The notes beneath the pieces were generated by a model. The model was not told the origin of the DNA. It made no database searches and saw only the letters and a list, made by a program, of their open reading frames with translations. Source: Buchnera aphidicola (Melaphis rhois) (lineage in GTDB: Bacteria > Pseudomonadota > Gammaproteobacteria > Enterobacterales > Enterobacteriaceae). Taken from it: 64,000 nucleotides of DNA. Position 1 is the stretch's first letter. Every line of letters starts with the position of its first letter. Shown one piece after another: positions 8,482-18,469 of the stretch. The position numbers were made by a program, and so were the translations under genes. The stretch is taken from contig NZ_CP033004.1 of assembly GCF_005080745.1 (NCBI RefSeq), positions 195,708 to 259,707 on the forward strand, written 5' to 3'.

Positions 8482-9777
8482 TTATTGTTGCAGTAAGAAT
8501 TTTTTTAATATAGTAAAGTTAGGATAAATATTGTGCGATAATAGTGGTAGAGCAATATGGCTAGCTAACTCATTTGGTAAAGATAAAGTTATATTTAAAA
8601 TTGCTTCTACAGTATGTTTAAATTTTGCTGGGTGTGCGGTACCTAAAAATAAGCCAAATTCATCATTCTTAATTTTACTTTTTAATACATTATATGCTAC
8701 TGCTGCATGTGGTTCTGATATGTAACCTAGTTTTTTGAGATCTTTTAGACTTTTTTGTGTTAATTTATCAGATACACTACCGAATCTTAATTTCTTCAAA
8801 TCCCATGACTTTCTTTTATATAGTTCTTCTATTCTTGGCCAATTATTAGGTTGACTAATATCCATAGCATTAGAAATAGTTGATATAGTTTTATTAGGAG
8901 ACCATTGTCCTGTATTAAGGAATCTTGGAATAGTATCATTAGAATTAGTAGCGGCTATAAACGATTGTATAGGTAATCCTAATGATTTTGCTAATAGTCC
9001 TGCAGTAATATTACCAAAGTTTCCACAAGGAATAGATATTACTAACTTTTTTTTTTGTTGTTCAGTCGAAATCAATGAAAATGCTTCAAAGTAATAGCAT
9101 ATTTGTGCTAATAACCTACTAATGTTAATAGAGTTAGCAGAATTAAGACCTATTAATGTTTTTAGTTCATGGTCTTGAAAAGCTTGTTTAACTAAGTCTT
9201 GACATTCATCAAAACTTCCATTAACTGAAATAGTGATTATATTTTCTCCTAATGTACAAAATAGTTTTTCTTGTAATTCGCTTATTTTACCTTTAGGATA
9301 GAGAATAATTACTCTAACATTTTTCATTTTATAGAATGCATGAGCGACTGCAGCTCCTGTATCTCCAGATGTAGCAGTTAATATGGTTATAATTTCATTT
9401 TTTTTATGGTTAAGAAAAGAAATTACTTGAGCCATAAATCTAGCTCCGAAGTCTTTAAAAGCTAGTGTAGGTCCATGAAAAAGTTCAAGACAAGCTATAT
9501 TTTCTGAAATAGGAACAATTATTGGAGTTGTACAAGAAAATGCTTTTTTAATTAGTTTTTTTAATTCAAAATTACAAATTTCGTTTCCTATAATAATAGA
9601 TAGTATTTCACTACTTCTTGTTAAAAAATCCATATTCAATAATTTTATCAGTTTGTCTTGTGAAATAACTGGAAGTTTTTTTGGAAAAAACAATCCTTGA
9701 TTTTTTCCAAGTCCTAGTTTTACTGCTGTTGAAAAGTTAACTTCTTCTTGTATATTTTTAAGGTTATATAGTTTCAT
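8482..9777 (-). CDS. thrC: Threonine synthase
   Basis: PLP-dependent threonine synthase, 431 residues (E. coli 428), which converts O-phosphohomoserine to threonine, the last step of the pathway. The PLP lysine is K108 in LAFKDFGARF; the TATSGDTGAAVAHAF phosphate-binding loop and the SIPCGNFGNITAGLLAKS segment are intact. It is the last gene of thrA-thrB-thrC, starting three bases after thrB, so it is translationally coupled. Threonine is an essential amino acid for the aphid host, which explains its retention. Confidence 0.97.
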   Translation of the reverse strand: MKLYNLKNIQEEVNFSTAVKLGLGKNQGLFFPKKLPVISQDKLIKLLNMDFLTRSSEILSIIIGNEICNFELKKLIKKAFSCTTPIIVPISENIACLELFHGPTLAFKDFGARFMAQVISFLNHKKNEIITILTATSGDTGAAVAHAFYKMKNVRVIILYPKGKISELQEKLFCTLGENIITISVNGSFDECQDLVKQAFQDHELKTLIGLNSANSINISRLLAQICYYFEAFSLISTEQQKKKLVISIPCGNFGNITAGLLAKSLGLPIQSFIAATNSNDTIPRFLNTGQWSPNKTISTISNAMDISQPNNWPRIEELYKRKSWDLKKLRFGSVSDKLTQKSLKDLKKLGYISEPHAAVAYNVLKSKIKNDEFGLFLGTAHPAKFKHTVEAILNITLSLPNELASHIALPLLSHNIYPNFTILKKFLLQQ

Positions 9778-9780
9778 TTA

Positions 9781-10710
9781 TTATCCTATTTTTCGAGTTC
9801 CTATAGTATCTATTTTACAAATATGAACGAATCCTTGATGTGTTTTAAGATAATTTTTTTTTAACCATTTTTTGATATTTTTTGCAGTTTGTAGATTATC
9901 AGAAATAGAAAAAATAGTTGGTCCAGATCCTGATATTCCGCATCCTATTGCTCCTATTTTTTGTATTTCTTGTCTCGTTTTTAAAAAATTAGGTAATAAC
10001 TTAATTCGATATGGTTCAGCAATAACATCGTTCATAAGTTTTGAAGCTAACTCAGGTTGCTTAGTATATAAAGAATGGATAAATCCAGCTAAGTAACGAC
10101 TGTGTTCAATACAAATATCTTTGCTATACTGTAATGGTAATGCTGTTCTAGCATCAGCTGTTTTAACTTTTATCCCAGGCCAAGCAATAGTCCATAACCA
10201 ATTTTTAAATATAGGCAATCTTTGACATATTATACCATTATTGTTAATTATTAGTTGAAGCCCTCCTAAGAAACATGGTGCAACATTATCATAATGTATA
10301 CTTCCTGAAATTTTCCCTTCTAACTTTCCCATAAGAAGTAATAATTCAGTTTTTTGAATTGGATTATTAAAATACATATTCATAGCAATAATAGAAGCAA
10401 CAACTGAGCAAGCGCTGGATCCTAATCCAGATCCAATTGGCATATTTTTTTCTAGAATAATTGTTATTGGAAGATTTTTTTTTAAAAAAGAGCAAAAGTA
10501 ATCCCAACATTTCCAAACTATATTATTATTCACGTCTATTGGTAGTTGATTCGAAAATGTTCCTTTATTTATTAAATTAAATTTTTTAGAAGGAAGAATT
10601 GTAACAGTATCTCCTAAGAATGATCCGTCTATTGGTGCAATTGCTGCGCCTAACACGTCGAATCCTACTCCTACATTCCCAATTGACGCAGGAGAATAAA
10701 TTTTTATCAT
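9781..10710 (-). CDS. thrB: Homoserine kinase
   Basis: GHMP-family kinase of 309 residues (E. coli 310) that phosphorylates homoserine with ATP. The N-terminal [17 protein letters not shown] and the ATP-binding [15 protein letters not shown] motif are intact, as is the C-terminal [14 protein letters not shown]. It begins 19 bases after thrA, with a GGAG ribosome-binding site in the gap, and ends three bases before thrC. Confidence 0.97.
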   Translation of the reverse strand: MIKIYSPASIGNVGVGFDVLGAAIAPIDGSFLGDTVTILPSKKFNLINKGTFSNQLPIDVNNNIVWKCWDYFCSFLKKNLPITIILEKNMPIGSGLGSSACSVVASIIAMNMYFNNPIQKTELLLLMGKLEGKISGSIHYDNVAPCFLGGLQLIINNNGIICQRLPIFKNWLWTIAWPGIKVKTADARTALPLQYSKDICIEHSRYLAGFIHSLYTKQPELASKLMNDVIAEPYRIKLLPNFLKTRQEIQKIGAIGCGISGSGPTIFSISDNLQTAKNIKKWLKKNYLKTHQGFVHICKIDTIGTRKIG

Positions 10711-10729
10711 TATTTATACTCCTTATTGA

Positions 10730-13183
10730 TCATGGTAATACTCGTAATATGTCAGAAAACACCCCAGCAGCAGTTACATTATTTCCTGCGCCATATCCTC
10801 TTAGTACTAATGGAACGGGTTGATAATATTTGCTATAAAAAACTAATGCATTTTCTCCATTTTTAATGTCATATAATGGATCTCTTTTATCCACTTCATC
10901 TAATTTTACTTGGCATTGTCCTTCTTTATTAATTATGCCAATGTATCGAAGAGTTTTTCCTATTTTTTTAGTTTTTTTGATTCGATCAGAAAATATTTTG
11001 TCTAATACTGTAAGTTGTTCTATAAAGTTGTTAGTGTTCGAAATATAATTAAAATCTTTAGGTAGTATTGGCTCAATTAAGATGTCTTTTAGTTCTAATT
11101 TTAGGCCAATTTCTCGTGCTAGTATTAATAGCTTTCTTGCTACGTCGATTCCAGATAGATCATCTTTCGGATTAGGTTCAGTAAACCCTAATTGTTGTGC
11201 TTGTTTGATTGCCTTAGACAACGGAATATTTTCTTCTAATTTTCCAAAAATAAAAGATAATGAACCAGATAAAATACCTTTGAAATGTATTAATTTATCT
11301 CCAGCATTGAGCAAATTTTTTAAATTTTCTATTACAGGTAAACCAGCTCCAACATTTGTTTCGTATAAAAACTTTTTATTTGTATGTAAAGCAGCTAATC
11401 TAATTTCTTTGTAGTATTTTAAACTAGATGTATTTGCTTTTTTATTAGATGTAACGACATTGAACCCATTAGAAAGTAAAATAGGATACTGATTTGCTAT
11501 ATTGTTATCAGAAGTACAATCGACGACAACTGGATTAATTAAATTATTTGTTTTAGACAAGTTAATTAAACTGTTTATATCAAATAAGTCAGTAGCAATA
11601 GAAAAATTTTTATTCCAATCTTTTAAATTAATTCCGTTCGTGTTGATAAGAAATTTTTTTGAATTAGCTATTCCATATACTAGTATATCGATATGTTTTA
11701 GTTTTAATGAATTTTGTTGTGCGCCTAACTGATCTAGTAAAGCTTTTCCGACCCCTCCAATTCCAATTAAAAATAATTCGATTATACTGTTTTTATTAAA
11801 TAACACACTATGAACTGCTTTAACTCCAGACATGATAGAATCATTTTTTATTACTATTGAAATAGAATTTTGTAAAGATCCTTGAGAAATAGCGAATATA
11901 TTTATATTATTCCTAGCTAACGCTAAAAATATTTTAGAAAATACATTTTCTTCTTGATTTTTTATTCCTGATCCTATTACAGATAAAATAGCTAATTTTT
12001 CTATTATTTTTATTGGTTTTAATAGTTTATTTTTTAGTTCTAGTTGAAATTCATTTTCTAATATATTACGAGTTATTTTTACATAATTTTGAAGTATACA
12101 AAAATTGATATCAAATTCTGAAGAAGATTGGATGATTAATATCATCCAAATTCCTATAGAAGACATAGAAGACAAAATTCGAGATGATATTTTAGTCATA
12201 TTATTCATTTTAGAACTTGAAATATTGAACATAGCTATGTCATTAAGATTAGCAACTCCTTTAATAAACATTGTATTTTCATTGGAATTTTGGCATATTA
12301 TTGTCCCGATAGAATTTGGATTTATAGTATTTTTAATTAAGCATGGAATGTTAAATTGTGAAATAGGTAAAATTGTTTTTGGATGTAGTACTTTCGCTCC
12401 AAAATGAGAGAATTCTATAGCTTCTTGATATGACAGAAATTTTAATAGTTTAGCATCTTTTACTATTTTAGGATCGCATGTATATACTCCATCCACATCT
12501 GTCCAAATTTCGCAAATATTTCCTTTTAAACATACAGATAAAATCGCTGCAGAGTAGTCAGAACCGTTGCGCCCTAATACTACTAGTTCGTTATTTTTAT
12601 TTCCAGCTATAAAACCAGCCATCAGTATAATATGATTTTTTGGAATATTTATTTCATTAATTCTTTTAGTAGATATTGGAATATCAATTATAGAATCTAG
12701 GTAGTTTTTACCTATTACTAAAAGATTTTTAACTGGATCAATAATAGTAACTTTATAATATTTAGATTGTAAAATACCATCCATAATAGTTACAGATAAT
12801 AATTCTCCATAACAAATTATTTTAGCACGAATGTTATCAGGGCATTGGTTTAATAAATTTATTCCATGTATAATTTGTTTCAGCTTTTCAAATTTGTTAT
12901 TGATTTTTTCTATTATTATTTTATATGGAAAATTTTTATTTTCATCATATATGTTAGAAACTATTTTAAAAAAAATATTTTTTATTAAGTTAACATCGGA
13001 TAATATATTTTTTTTATTAATTGCTTTTTCAATTATGTCATTTAATAGGTTAGTAACATTTGCAGGTGCGGAGAGTATAACAGCTATTTGTTCTGATTTA
13101 TAGTTTTTTTCAATTATGTTGGACACAAACAAAAACTTTGCTGCATTTTCAAGAGAAGTACCGCCAAATTTAAGAATTTTCAT
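10730..13183 (-). CDS. thrA: Bifunctional aspartokinase I / homoserine dehydrogenase I
   Basis: Fused enzyme of 817 residues (E. coli 820) that catalyses steps one and three of threonine synthesis. The aspartokinase domain (1 to about 300) starts [17 protein letters not shown] and has [12 protein letters not shown]; two ACT-type regulatory domains follow (about 310-460); the dehydrogenase (about 465-817) has the NAD(P) loop [20 protein letters not shown], and the catalytic [16 protein letters not shown] region. No domain is missing. Threonine feedback inhibition is a property of the family and cannot be judged here. First gene of the operon; an attenuator-like remnant lies upstream. Confidence 0.97.
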   Translation of the reverse strand: MKILKFGGTSLENAAKFLFVSNIIEKNYKSEQIAVILSAPANVTNLLNDIIEKAINKKNILSDVNLIKNIFFKIVSNIYDENKNFPYKIIIEKINNKFEKLKQIIHGINLLNQCPDNIRAKIICYGELLSVTIMDGILQSKYYKVTIIDPVKNLLVIGKNYLDSIIDIPISTKRINEINIPKNHIILMAGFIAGNKNNELVVLGRNGSDYSAAILSVCLKGNICEIWTDVDGVYTCDPKIVKDAKLLKFLSYQEAIEFSHFGAKVLHPKTILPISQFNIPCLIKNTINPNSIGTIICQNSNENTMFIKGVANLNDIAMFNISSSKMNNMTKISSRILSSMSSIGIWMILIIQSSSEFDINFCILQNYVKITRNILENEFQLELKNKLLKPIKIIEKLAILSVIGSGIKNQEENVFSKIFLALARNNINIFAISQGSLQNSISIVIKNDSIMSGVKAVHSVLFNKNSIIELFLIGIGGVGKALLDQLGAQQNSLKLKHIDILVYGIANSKKFLINTNGINLKDWNKNFSIATDLFDINSLINLSKTNNLINPVVVDCTSDNNIANQYPILLSNGFNVVTSNKKANTSSLKYYKEIRLAALHTNKKFLYETNVGAGLPVIENLKNLLNAGDKLIHFKGILSGSLSFIFGKLEENIPLSKAIKQAQQLGFTEPNPKDDLSGIDVARKLLILAREIGLKLELKDILIEPILPKDFNYISNTNNFIEQLTVLDKIFSDRIKKTKKIGKTLRYIGIINKEGQCQVKLDEVDKRDPLYDIKNGENALVFYSKYYQPVPLVLRGYGAGNNVTAAGVFSDILRVLP

Positions 13184-13207
13184 ATTTAAAGTAATCCTGA
13201 AGTATTA

Positions 13208-13270
13208 CATAAGAAAAGCCCACACTTGATAGAAGAGTAAGCTCTTTTTATTCACATATAGTTCAGTGTG
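13208..13270 (-). promoter_or_regulatory. Decayed thr attenuator-like leader
   Basis: The thrA leader (minus strand) contains AGTGTGGGCTTTTCTT, close to the 3' arm and U tract of the E. coli thr attenuator (AGTGCGGGCTTTTTTT), in the same place relative to thrA. The matching 5' arm has decayed to AAAAAGAGCTTACTC, which pairs poorly except at its ends, and a further CACACT (13270-13265) can compete for AGTGTG. A 22-codon frame (13331-13263) ends at CAC TGA but is not rich in Thr. I read this as a relic of attenuation that probably no longer works. Confidence 0.45.
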
Positions 13271-13950
13271 AACTAATTTTAAATACACTATTGGAAATAA
13301 ATATATTTTTTTGTGTATAATAATTATACATTTCAATTTTGTTGAACATATAAGTTTTGTATTAATTGCAAATTTTGTTTAAAATGAGTTAAATTAACGT
13401 TATTTTGCACATTATATTTGTTATATTATCATATCTATGTTTAAAATATTTTTTATTTAATCAAATATGTAAGACATTTAACACTATATATTTTATAAAA
13501 TAAATATTTATTTTTAAAATACTTTTAATATTATATTTTATGGATTTTAATGTAAGTTTGATTATATTTGTTGTTTGTATTTAAGTGTTAATAGATTTAT
13601 CATAACAATAAAAACTATTATACAATATGTAATTTTCAAATTATTATTTAGTTAAAATTGTTTTTTTAAACTTAAATAATAGATAAAACTAGTTTTTCAA
13701 AGTTATTACATCATTTTTATTTCTATAATCTATTTACATTGAATTAGTAATGCGTAATACAGAATTAGTTCTATGATTGTTTTGTAATATCTAAAATGTT
13801 ATTTTAGAAATATACAAAAATTTAAAAAAATTTAAGTGAATATTTATTAAGGATATGTTAAAAATAATTGAGTAAAAATATTTCATATTTTATCGTTACT
13901 ATTTTTAAATGATTGTGATTTAATATAAAATGTATTTTAAGTAAAATTAG

Positions 13951-13977
13951 AGTGAAACGGGTTAAATCCCGCTCACT
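13951..13977 (-). terminator. Intrinsic terminator of dksA
   Basis: AGTGA-AA-CGGG / CCCG-C-TCACT form a hairpin with a small internal loop and a 6-base apical loop. It lies 33 bases after the dksA stop; on the minus strand TCTAATTTTACTT follows. It is G+C-rich against its surroundings. Confidence 0.7.
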
Positions 13978-14009
13978 ATAAAACAACACATTGGATTAAG
14001 TTCAATAAA

Positions 14010-14465
14010 TTATCCTAACATTTGTTTTTCTCTGATTTCTGCTAATGTTTTGCAATCTATACATAAATCAGCAGTAGGTCTTGCTTCTAGTCTACGTATT
14101 CCAATTTCTACTCCACATGAATCGCAATAACCAAAATCGTTTTCTTCAACTTTTTTTAAAGTTTTTTCTATTTTATCTATTAACTTTCTTTCTCTATCTC
14201 GATGACGTAATTCAAAACTAAATTCTTCTTCTTGTACAGCACGATCAATAGGATCTGGGAAGTTTGTAGCTTTTTCTTGTATATATAATTTGTTTTGGGG
14301 TATACCATTTTTCAATTGATTAGCCCAAGCGACGAGAATTTTTTTAAAATGATTAATTTGTTTTGTGTTCATATATCTTTCGTTTTTTGTATTTTCGTAA
14401 GGTTTTACTCCAGCCATGAATAGTATACTTAAAGAAGATTGTTTTTTATTTTTTTCTTTCTGCAT
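14010..14465 (-). CDS. dksA: RNA polymerase-binding transcription factor DksA
   Basis: A 151-residue protein, the same length as E. coli DksA, which enters the RNA polymerase secondary channel and acts with ppGpp. The coiled coil (about 33-110) carries the tip motif DPIDRA with both acidic residues, and the zinc finger has four cysteines (YCDSCG and CIDCKT). The N-terminal [14 protein letters not shown] is conserved. A retained global regulator is notable in a genome with so few regulators. It diverges from truA. Confidence 0.97.
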   Translation of the reverse strand: MQKEKNKKQSSLSILFMAGVKPYENTKNERYMNTKQINHFKKILVAWANQLKNGIPQNKLYIQEKATNFPDPIDRAVQEEEFSFELRHRDRERKLIDKIEKTLKKVEENDFGYCDSCGVEIGIRRLEARPTADLCIDCKTLAEIREKQMLG

Positions 14466-14814
14466 AATATATTTTCCATAAATGCACTGTATTTAAAGGT
14501 AAATGTTGAAGTCATAATTTAATAATGAATATTACATGTGAAATATTTTAGAATAATTTATTCTGTTATATAATAATTATACTATTTTATAGTAAAGAAT
14601 TAATTTTACATTTAAAATTTTATTTTTTAATGTTGTGATAATATCAAAATATAAATTTATTGCAAACTTTGTATCTTTTAAAAGTGATTATATTTTATAT
14701 AGATAAAGTTATATTTCGAATATTAATTTAATCGTAATAATTAGGTTTAGTAATAATACTACGAAGACATAGTATTTTATATATTTTACATTTTAAGTTA
14801 GAGTAATTTTTTTA
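14466..14814. other. Divergent spacer dksA/truA
   Basis: 349 bp of A/T-rich sequence between divergent genes, which must hold both promoters. I cannot single out a promoter with confidence, and I see no gene or RNA. Confidence 0.5.
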
Positions 14815-15624
14815 ATGAACGAAAGAACAACCCAAAAAGTAAAAATTGCATTAGGTATAGAATATCAAGGTAGTAACTATCACGGATGGCAATATCAAAA
14901 ATTAGCATCAAATATTCAAGAGAAAGTAGAAAGAGCATTGTCGATTATTGCAAATCATGTAGTAGAAGTGTATTGTGCAGGAAGAACTGACTCTGGAGTT
15001 CATAGTACTGGACAGGTAGTACATTTTTATACTTCTTCAATTAGAAACTATAGTTCTTGGACTGTTGGTGTAAATCATTATTTACCAAAAGATATTTCTA
15101 TATTGTGGAAACAAGAAGTTCCAGAATGTTTTCATGCACGTCATAGTGCTATATCACGAAGATATCGTTACATTATTTACAATTATAAATGTAGATCATC
15201 TATTTTTTTTAAAGGATTATATAGTTTTTATAAAAAGTTAGATGTATTTAAAATGAATCGTGCTGCTCAGTATTTAGTAGGTGAACACGATTTTACTTCA
15301 TTTCAAGCTATTAATTGTCAATCAATTACTCCTATTAGAAAAATTTTATTTTTGAAAGTATATAGTATACGTCGATTAGTCATTATAGATATTGTAGCAA
15401 GTTCGTTTTTATATCGTATGGTTCGTAATATAGTAGGGTGTTTAATTGAGATAGGTATATCTAAATATAGTGAATACTGGATCAAAGAACTGTTATCCTA
15501 TAAGGATAGGAGATTAGCATCACCTACTGCTAAATCTGAAGGTTTATATTTAGTAGATGTAAAATATCCCAATATTTTTAATTTACCACATAGTCCTATT
15601 GGTCCGTTTTTTATATATAAATGA
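14815..15624 (+). CDS. truA: tRNA pseudouridine synthase A
   Basis: Makes pseudouridine at positions 38-40 of tRNA anticodon arms. It has 269 residues (E. coli 270). The catalytic Asp is D59 in [18 protein letters not shown], and the C-terminal [19 protein letters not shown] motif and [12 protein letters not shown] are conserved. The gene stands alone on the plus strand between dksA and mrcB. Confidence 0.96.
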   Translation: MNERTTQKVKIALGIEYQGSNYHGWQYQKLASNIQEKVERALSIIANHVVEVYCAGRTDSGVHSTGQVVHFYTSSIRNYSSWTVGVNHYLPKDISILWKQEVPECFHARHSAISRRYRYIIYNYKCRSSIFFKGLYSFYKKLDVFKMNRAAQYLVGEHDFTSFQAINCQSITPIRKILFLKVYSIRRLVIIDIVASSFLYRMVRNIVGCLIEIGISKYSEYWIKELLSYKDRRLASPTAKSEGLYLVDVKYPNIFNLPHSPIGPFFIYK

Positions 15625-15870
15625 TATAATATTGAATATATTAAGGTATATTGTTTTTTAAAAGAGTAAAATGCATCTATACGTGTATTAATTTTAACTA
15701 TTTTCTATGTATACTTTATATTAAATAAAATACATTGTTTCGTTTAATATTTCAGAGATATTTGGTTTGTATATTATGTTATTTTATTAATTTTAATAAC
15801 TTTATTACAATTTATTTTATATAATCATATTATACTAACAAGTATTTTGTGTTGTATGTAAAGGTCATAA

Positions 15871-18102
15871 ATGATGTATAGCATTAATGTAAGATGTAAT
15901 ATGGCTCTTTTTGTAAAAATGTTTTTTTTTCTCTTTTTCTTAGTAATATTATATGGATGTTTTTTATATATTAAAATTAGTTTTTTTATAAATGGAAAAG
16001 TTTGGGACTTGCCTATATCAGTATATAGTCGAATAATCACTTTAGAACCCGGAAGCTGTTATTCTAAACGAGAAATGATTTCCATATTAAAAGGTATTAG
16101 ATATAGACGTGTATCCATTTTAAAACAATCTGGAGAATTTCTTGTAAATAAAAAAACTATTGTATTGATAAGACGGGCTTTTAATTTTCCTGATGGAAGA
16201 GAAGAAAAAATTCATGTTAAATTATATTTTGACAATAATGTACTAATAAAAATTAAAAATTTGTCTAATAATCATAATTTCGGAGTATTTCGTTTAGATC
16301 CTCAATTAATTACCATGTTAGATCCTCCTAACGGAGAGCAAAGATTATTTTTATCTAGGAAATATTATCCTAAAATGTTAATTGATATATTATTAACTAC
16401 AGAAGATCGATATTTTTATCGACATGATGGAATAAATATTTATTCTATTATTCGAGCTTTTTTGGTTAATATGGAATCTGGTGGAGCTATACAAGGTGGG
16501 AGTACTCTTACTCAACAGTTAGTAAAAAATCTGTTTTTAACTAATACTCGATCGTTATTGAGAAAGATTAACGAAATATATATGGCGTTAATTATGGATT
16601 GGAAATATAGTAAAGATCGAATCTTAGAATTATATTTGAATGAAGTATATTTAGGACAAGATGGTAATAAACAAATTCGTGGTTTTCCTCTAGCTAGTTT
16701 ATATTATTTCGGTTGTCCTATAAATGAATTACGTCTCGATCAATATGCTGTATTAGTAGGTATGATGAAAGGAGCTTCTTTATATAATCCTTGGAAAAAT
16801 CCTAAAATAGTATTTAATAGACGTAATGTAGTATTACATATGTTATTACAGCAAAATGTTATTAATAAAAATTTATATAGCTCTCTTATAGAAAAACCTG
16901 TAAAAATCCAACCTCGTGGAAAAATTATTTCACCTCAATCGTCGTTTATTCAAATTATTAAAAATGAACTAAAAGAAAAACTGGGTAATAAATTTAAATG
17001 CTTATCAGGAACAAAAATTTTTACTACACTAGATTTAGTATCGCAGACTTCTGCAGAACGTGCGGTAGAATATGTTATACCTTTGTTAAATAAGAAAGAA
17101 AATCTTAGCGATTTAGAGACAGCAATAGTTATTGTTGATAAGTTTAATGGAGAAATTCAAGGTGTATTAGGAAGTGCTCATTCTAAAATTTTAGGATATA
17201 ATCGCGCTATTCAAGCGCGTCGCTCAATCGGATCATTATCTAAACCGATAACATATTTAACTGCTTTATCTAAACCAGATAAATTTAATTTAAATACCTG
17301 GATTTTAGATGAACCTATTTCTATAAAATTGCAAAATGGAACTTTGTGGAAGCCTAAAAATAATAATTTTAAATTTATGAGAAAAGTAATGTTAATCGAT
17401 GCTCTAACATATTCAATTAATATTCCTACAGTTAATTTAGGTATGCAATTAGGATTAGATCAATTAGTAAAAACTTGGATTAGATTAGGTTTAAATTGTA
17501 ATCAAGTTTTTGCAATACCAGCTATGTCTTTAGGATCAATTAATTTGACTCCTATAGAAGTAGCAAAAGTTTTTCAGGTTATAGCTAGTGGAGGTAATAG
17601 ATCAAATTTATCTTCTATTCGATCGATAATATCAGAAAATGGAACTGTATTATATAATAGTTTTCCTCAATCTGAAAAAGTAGCATCGGCTCAATCGTCT
17701 TACTTAACATTATATGCTATGCAATCAGTAGTTAAAAATGGTACAGCTCAACAATTAGGATTGTTATTTAAAGATTATTTTTTAGCAGGAAAAACAGGAA
17801 CGACAAATAATTTAGTGGACAGTTGGTTTATAGGAATTGATGGAAAACAAGTAGTAATAGTTTGGGTGGGAAGGGATAATAATAAATCTACTAATTTGTA
17901 TGGATCTTCTGGTGCAATGCAGGTATATCGTCATTATTTAAAGTTTTATAAACCTAAACCATTGATTCTTGTTCCTCCTGCAGAAATAAATATATTACAT
18001 GTTAATTTTAAGGGAGATATAGTGTGTGATATCAATGTTCGTGATAAATTCTATCGCGATTTACCAATATGGAATAAAAATGGATCTATTTCTTGTAATT
18101 AA
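15871..18102 (+). CDS. mrcB: Penicillin-binding protein 1B
   Basis: Bifunctional class A penicillin-binding protein, 743 residues (E. coli 844), that polymerises glycan strands and cross-links peptides outside the inner membrane. AAGG at 15861-15864 fits either ATG at 15871 or 15874. The cytoplasmic tail is very short, with one membrane segment (about 10-33). Glycosyltransferase motifs EDRYFYRHDGI, GGSTLTQQLVKN and LNEVYLGQ are present; transpeptidase motifs are SLSK, SIN and KTGTTNNL. All active-site residues are in place. Together with FtsI and the mur genes this indicates a retained, though possibly weak, cell wall. Confidence 0.96.
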   Translation: MMYSINVRCNMALFVKMFFFLFFLVILYGCFLYIKISFFINGKVWDLPISVYSRIITLEPGSCYSKREMISILKGIRYRRVSILKQSGEFLVNKKTIVLIRRAFNFPDGREEKIHVKLYFDNNVLIKIKNLSNNHNFGVFRLDPQLITMLDPPNGEQRLFLSRKYYPKMLIDILLTTEDRYFYRHDGINIYSIIRAFLVNMESGGAIQGGSTLTQQLVKNLFLTNTRSLLRKINEIYMALIMDWKYSKDRILELYLNEVYLGQDGNKQIRGFPLASLYYFGCPINELRLDQYAVLVGMMKGASLYNPWKNPKIVFNRRNVVLHMLLQQNVINKNLYSSLIEKPVKIQPRGKIISPQSSFIQIIKNELKEKLGNKFKCLSGTKIFTTLDLVSQTSAERAVEYVIPLLNKKENLSDLETAIVIVDKFNGEIQGVLGSAHSKILGYNRAIQARRSIGSLSKPITYLTALSKPDKFNLNTWILDEPISIKLQNGTLWKPKNNNFKFMRKVMLIDALTYSINIPTVNLGMQLGLDQLVKTWIRLGLNCNQVFAIPAMSLGSINLTPIEVAKVFQVIASGGNRSNLSSIRSIISENGTVLYNSFPQSEKVASAQSSYLTLYAMQSVVKNGTAQQLGLLFKDYFLAGKTGTTNNLVDSWFIGIDGKQVVIVWVGRDNNKSTNLYGSSGAMQVYRHYLKFYKPKPLILVPPAEINILHVNFKGDIVCDINVRDKFYRDLPIWNKNGSISCN

Positions 18103-18469
18103 TAAAAATACTTTATATTTTATTAGTAATATTTTTTAATTATCTTTTTAACAGATAATATTAATTGATCGTGTGTAATTACATTAAATGATGTTAATTA
18201 TTTTTATGCAGTAGCATATTTAATGATTAGCACAATTAAAGTTGTCTTGTTAAGTATTATTTAATGAAGTTTGGTAATGTGTTTGTAGCATATTTAAATT
18301 ACTTTTTTAAATTTAAATAGAGCGTTAATTTATTAAATGAGTTTAATTGTTTCATAATAAATAGAAATAATTGTTTTGTAGTATTGTATTTCTACTTCTA
18401 TATAATTTTAAATAAATTTTATATAAAATATAGTGTTTTAATATTCTATTAAAATATGAGTATAAAAAT
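18103..18469. other. Spacer mrcB-secA
   Basis: 367 bp without a recognisable gene. In E. coli secM lies upstream of secA; I see no arrest-peptide frame here. The A/T-rich sequence presumably carries the secA promoter. Confidence 0.45.

Larger units (their letters stand above)
13184..14009. other. 826-bp gene desert between thrA and dksA
   Basis: No coding frame with recognisable similarity is seen on either strand; the sequence is strongly A/T with frequent stops. In the gene order I recall for pea-aphid Buchnera, hpt, panC and panB lie here, so this is likely the remnant of their loss. It holds the thr leader remnant at one end and the dksA terminator (13951-13977) at the other. Confidence 0.6.

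Noticed and set aside
13263-13331. A 22-codon thr leader peptide on the minus strand
   Set aside because: It has only one Thr codon, no ribosome-binding site, and its Ile content is ordinary for this composition.
15825-16040. 71-codon minus-strand frame overlapping the mrcB start
   Set aside because: It is a shadow of mrcB and its upstream spacer.
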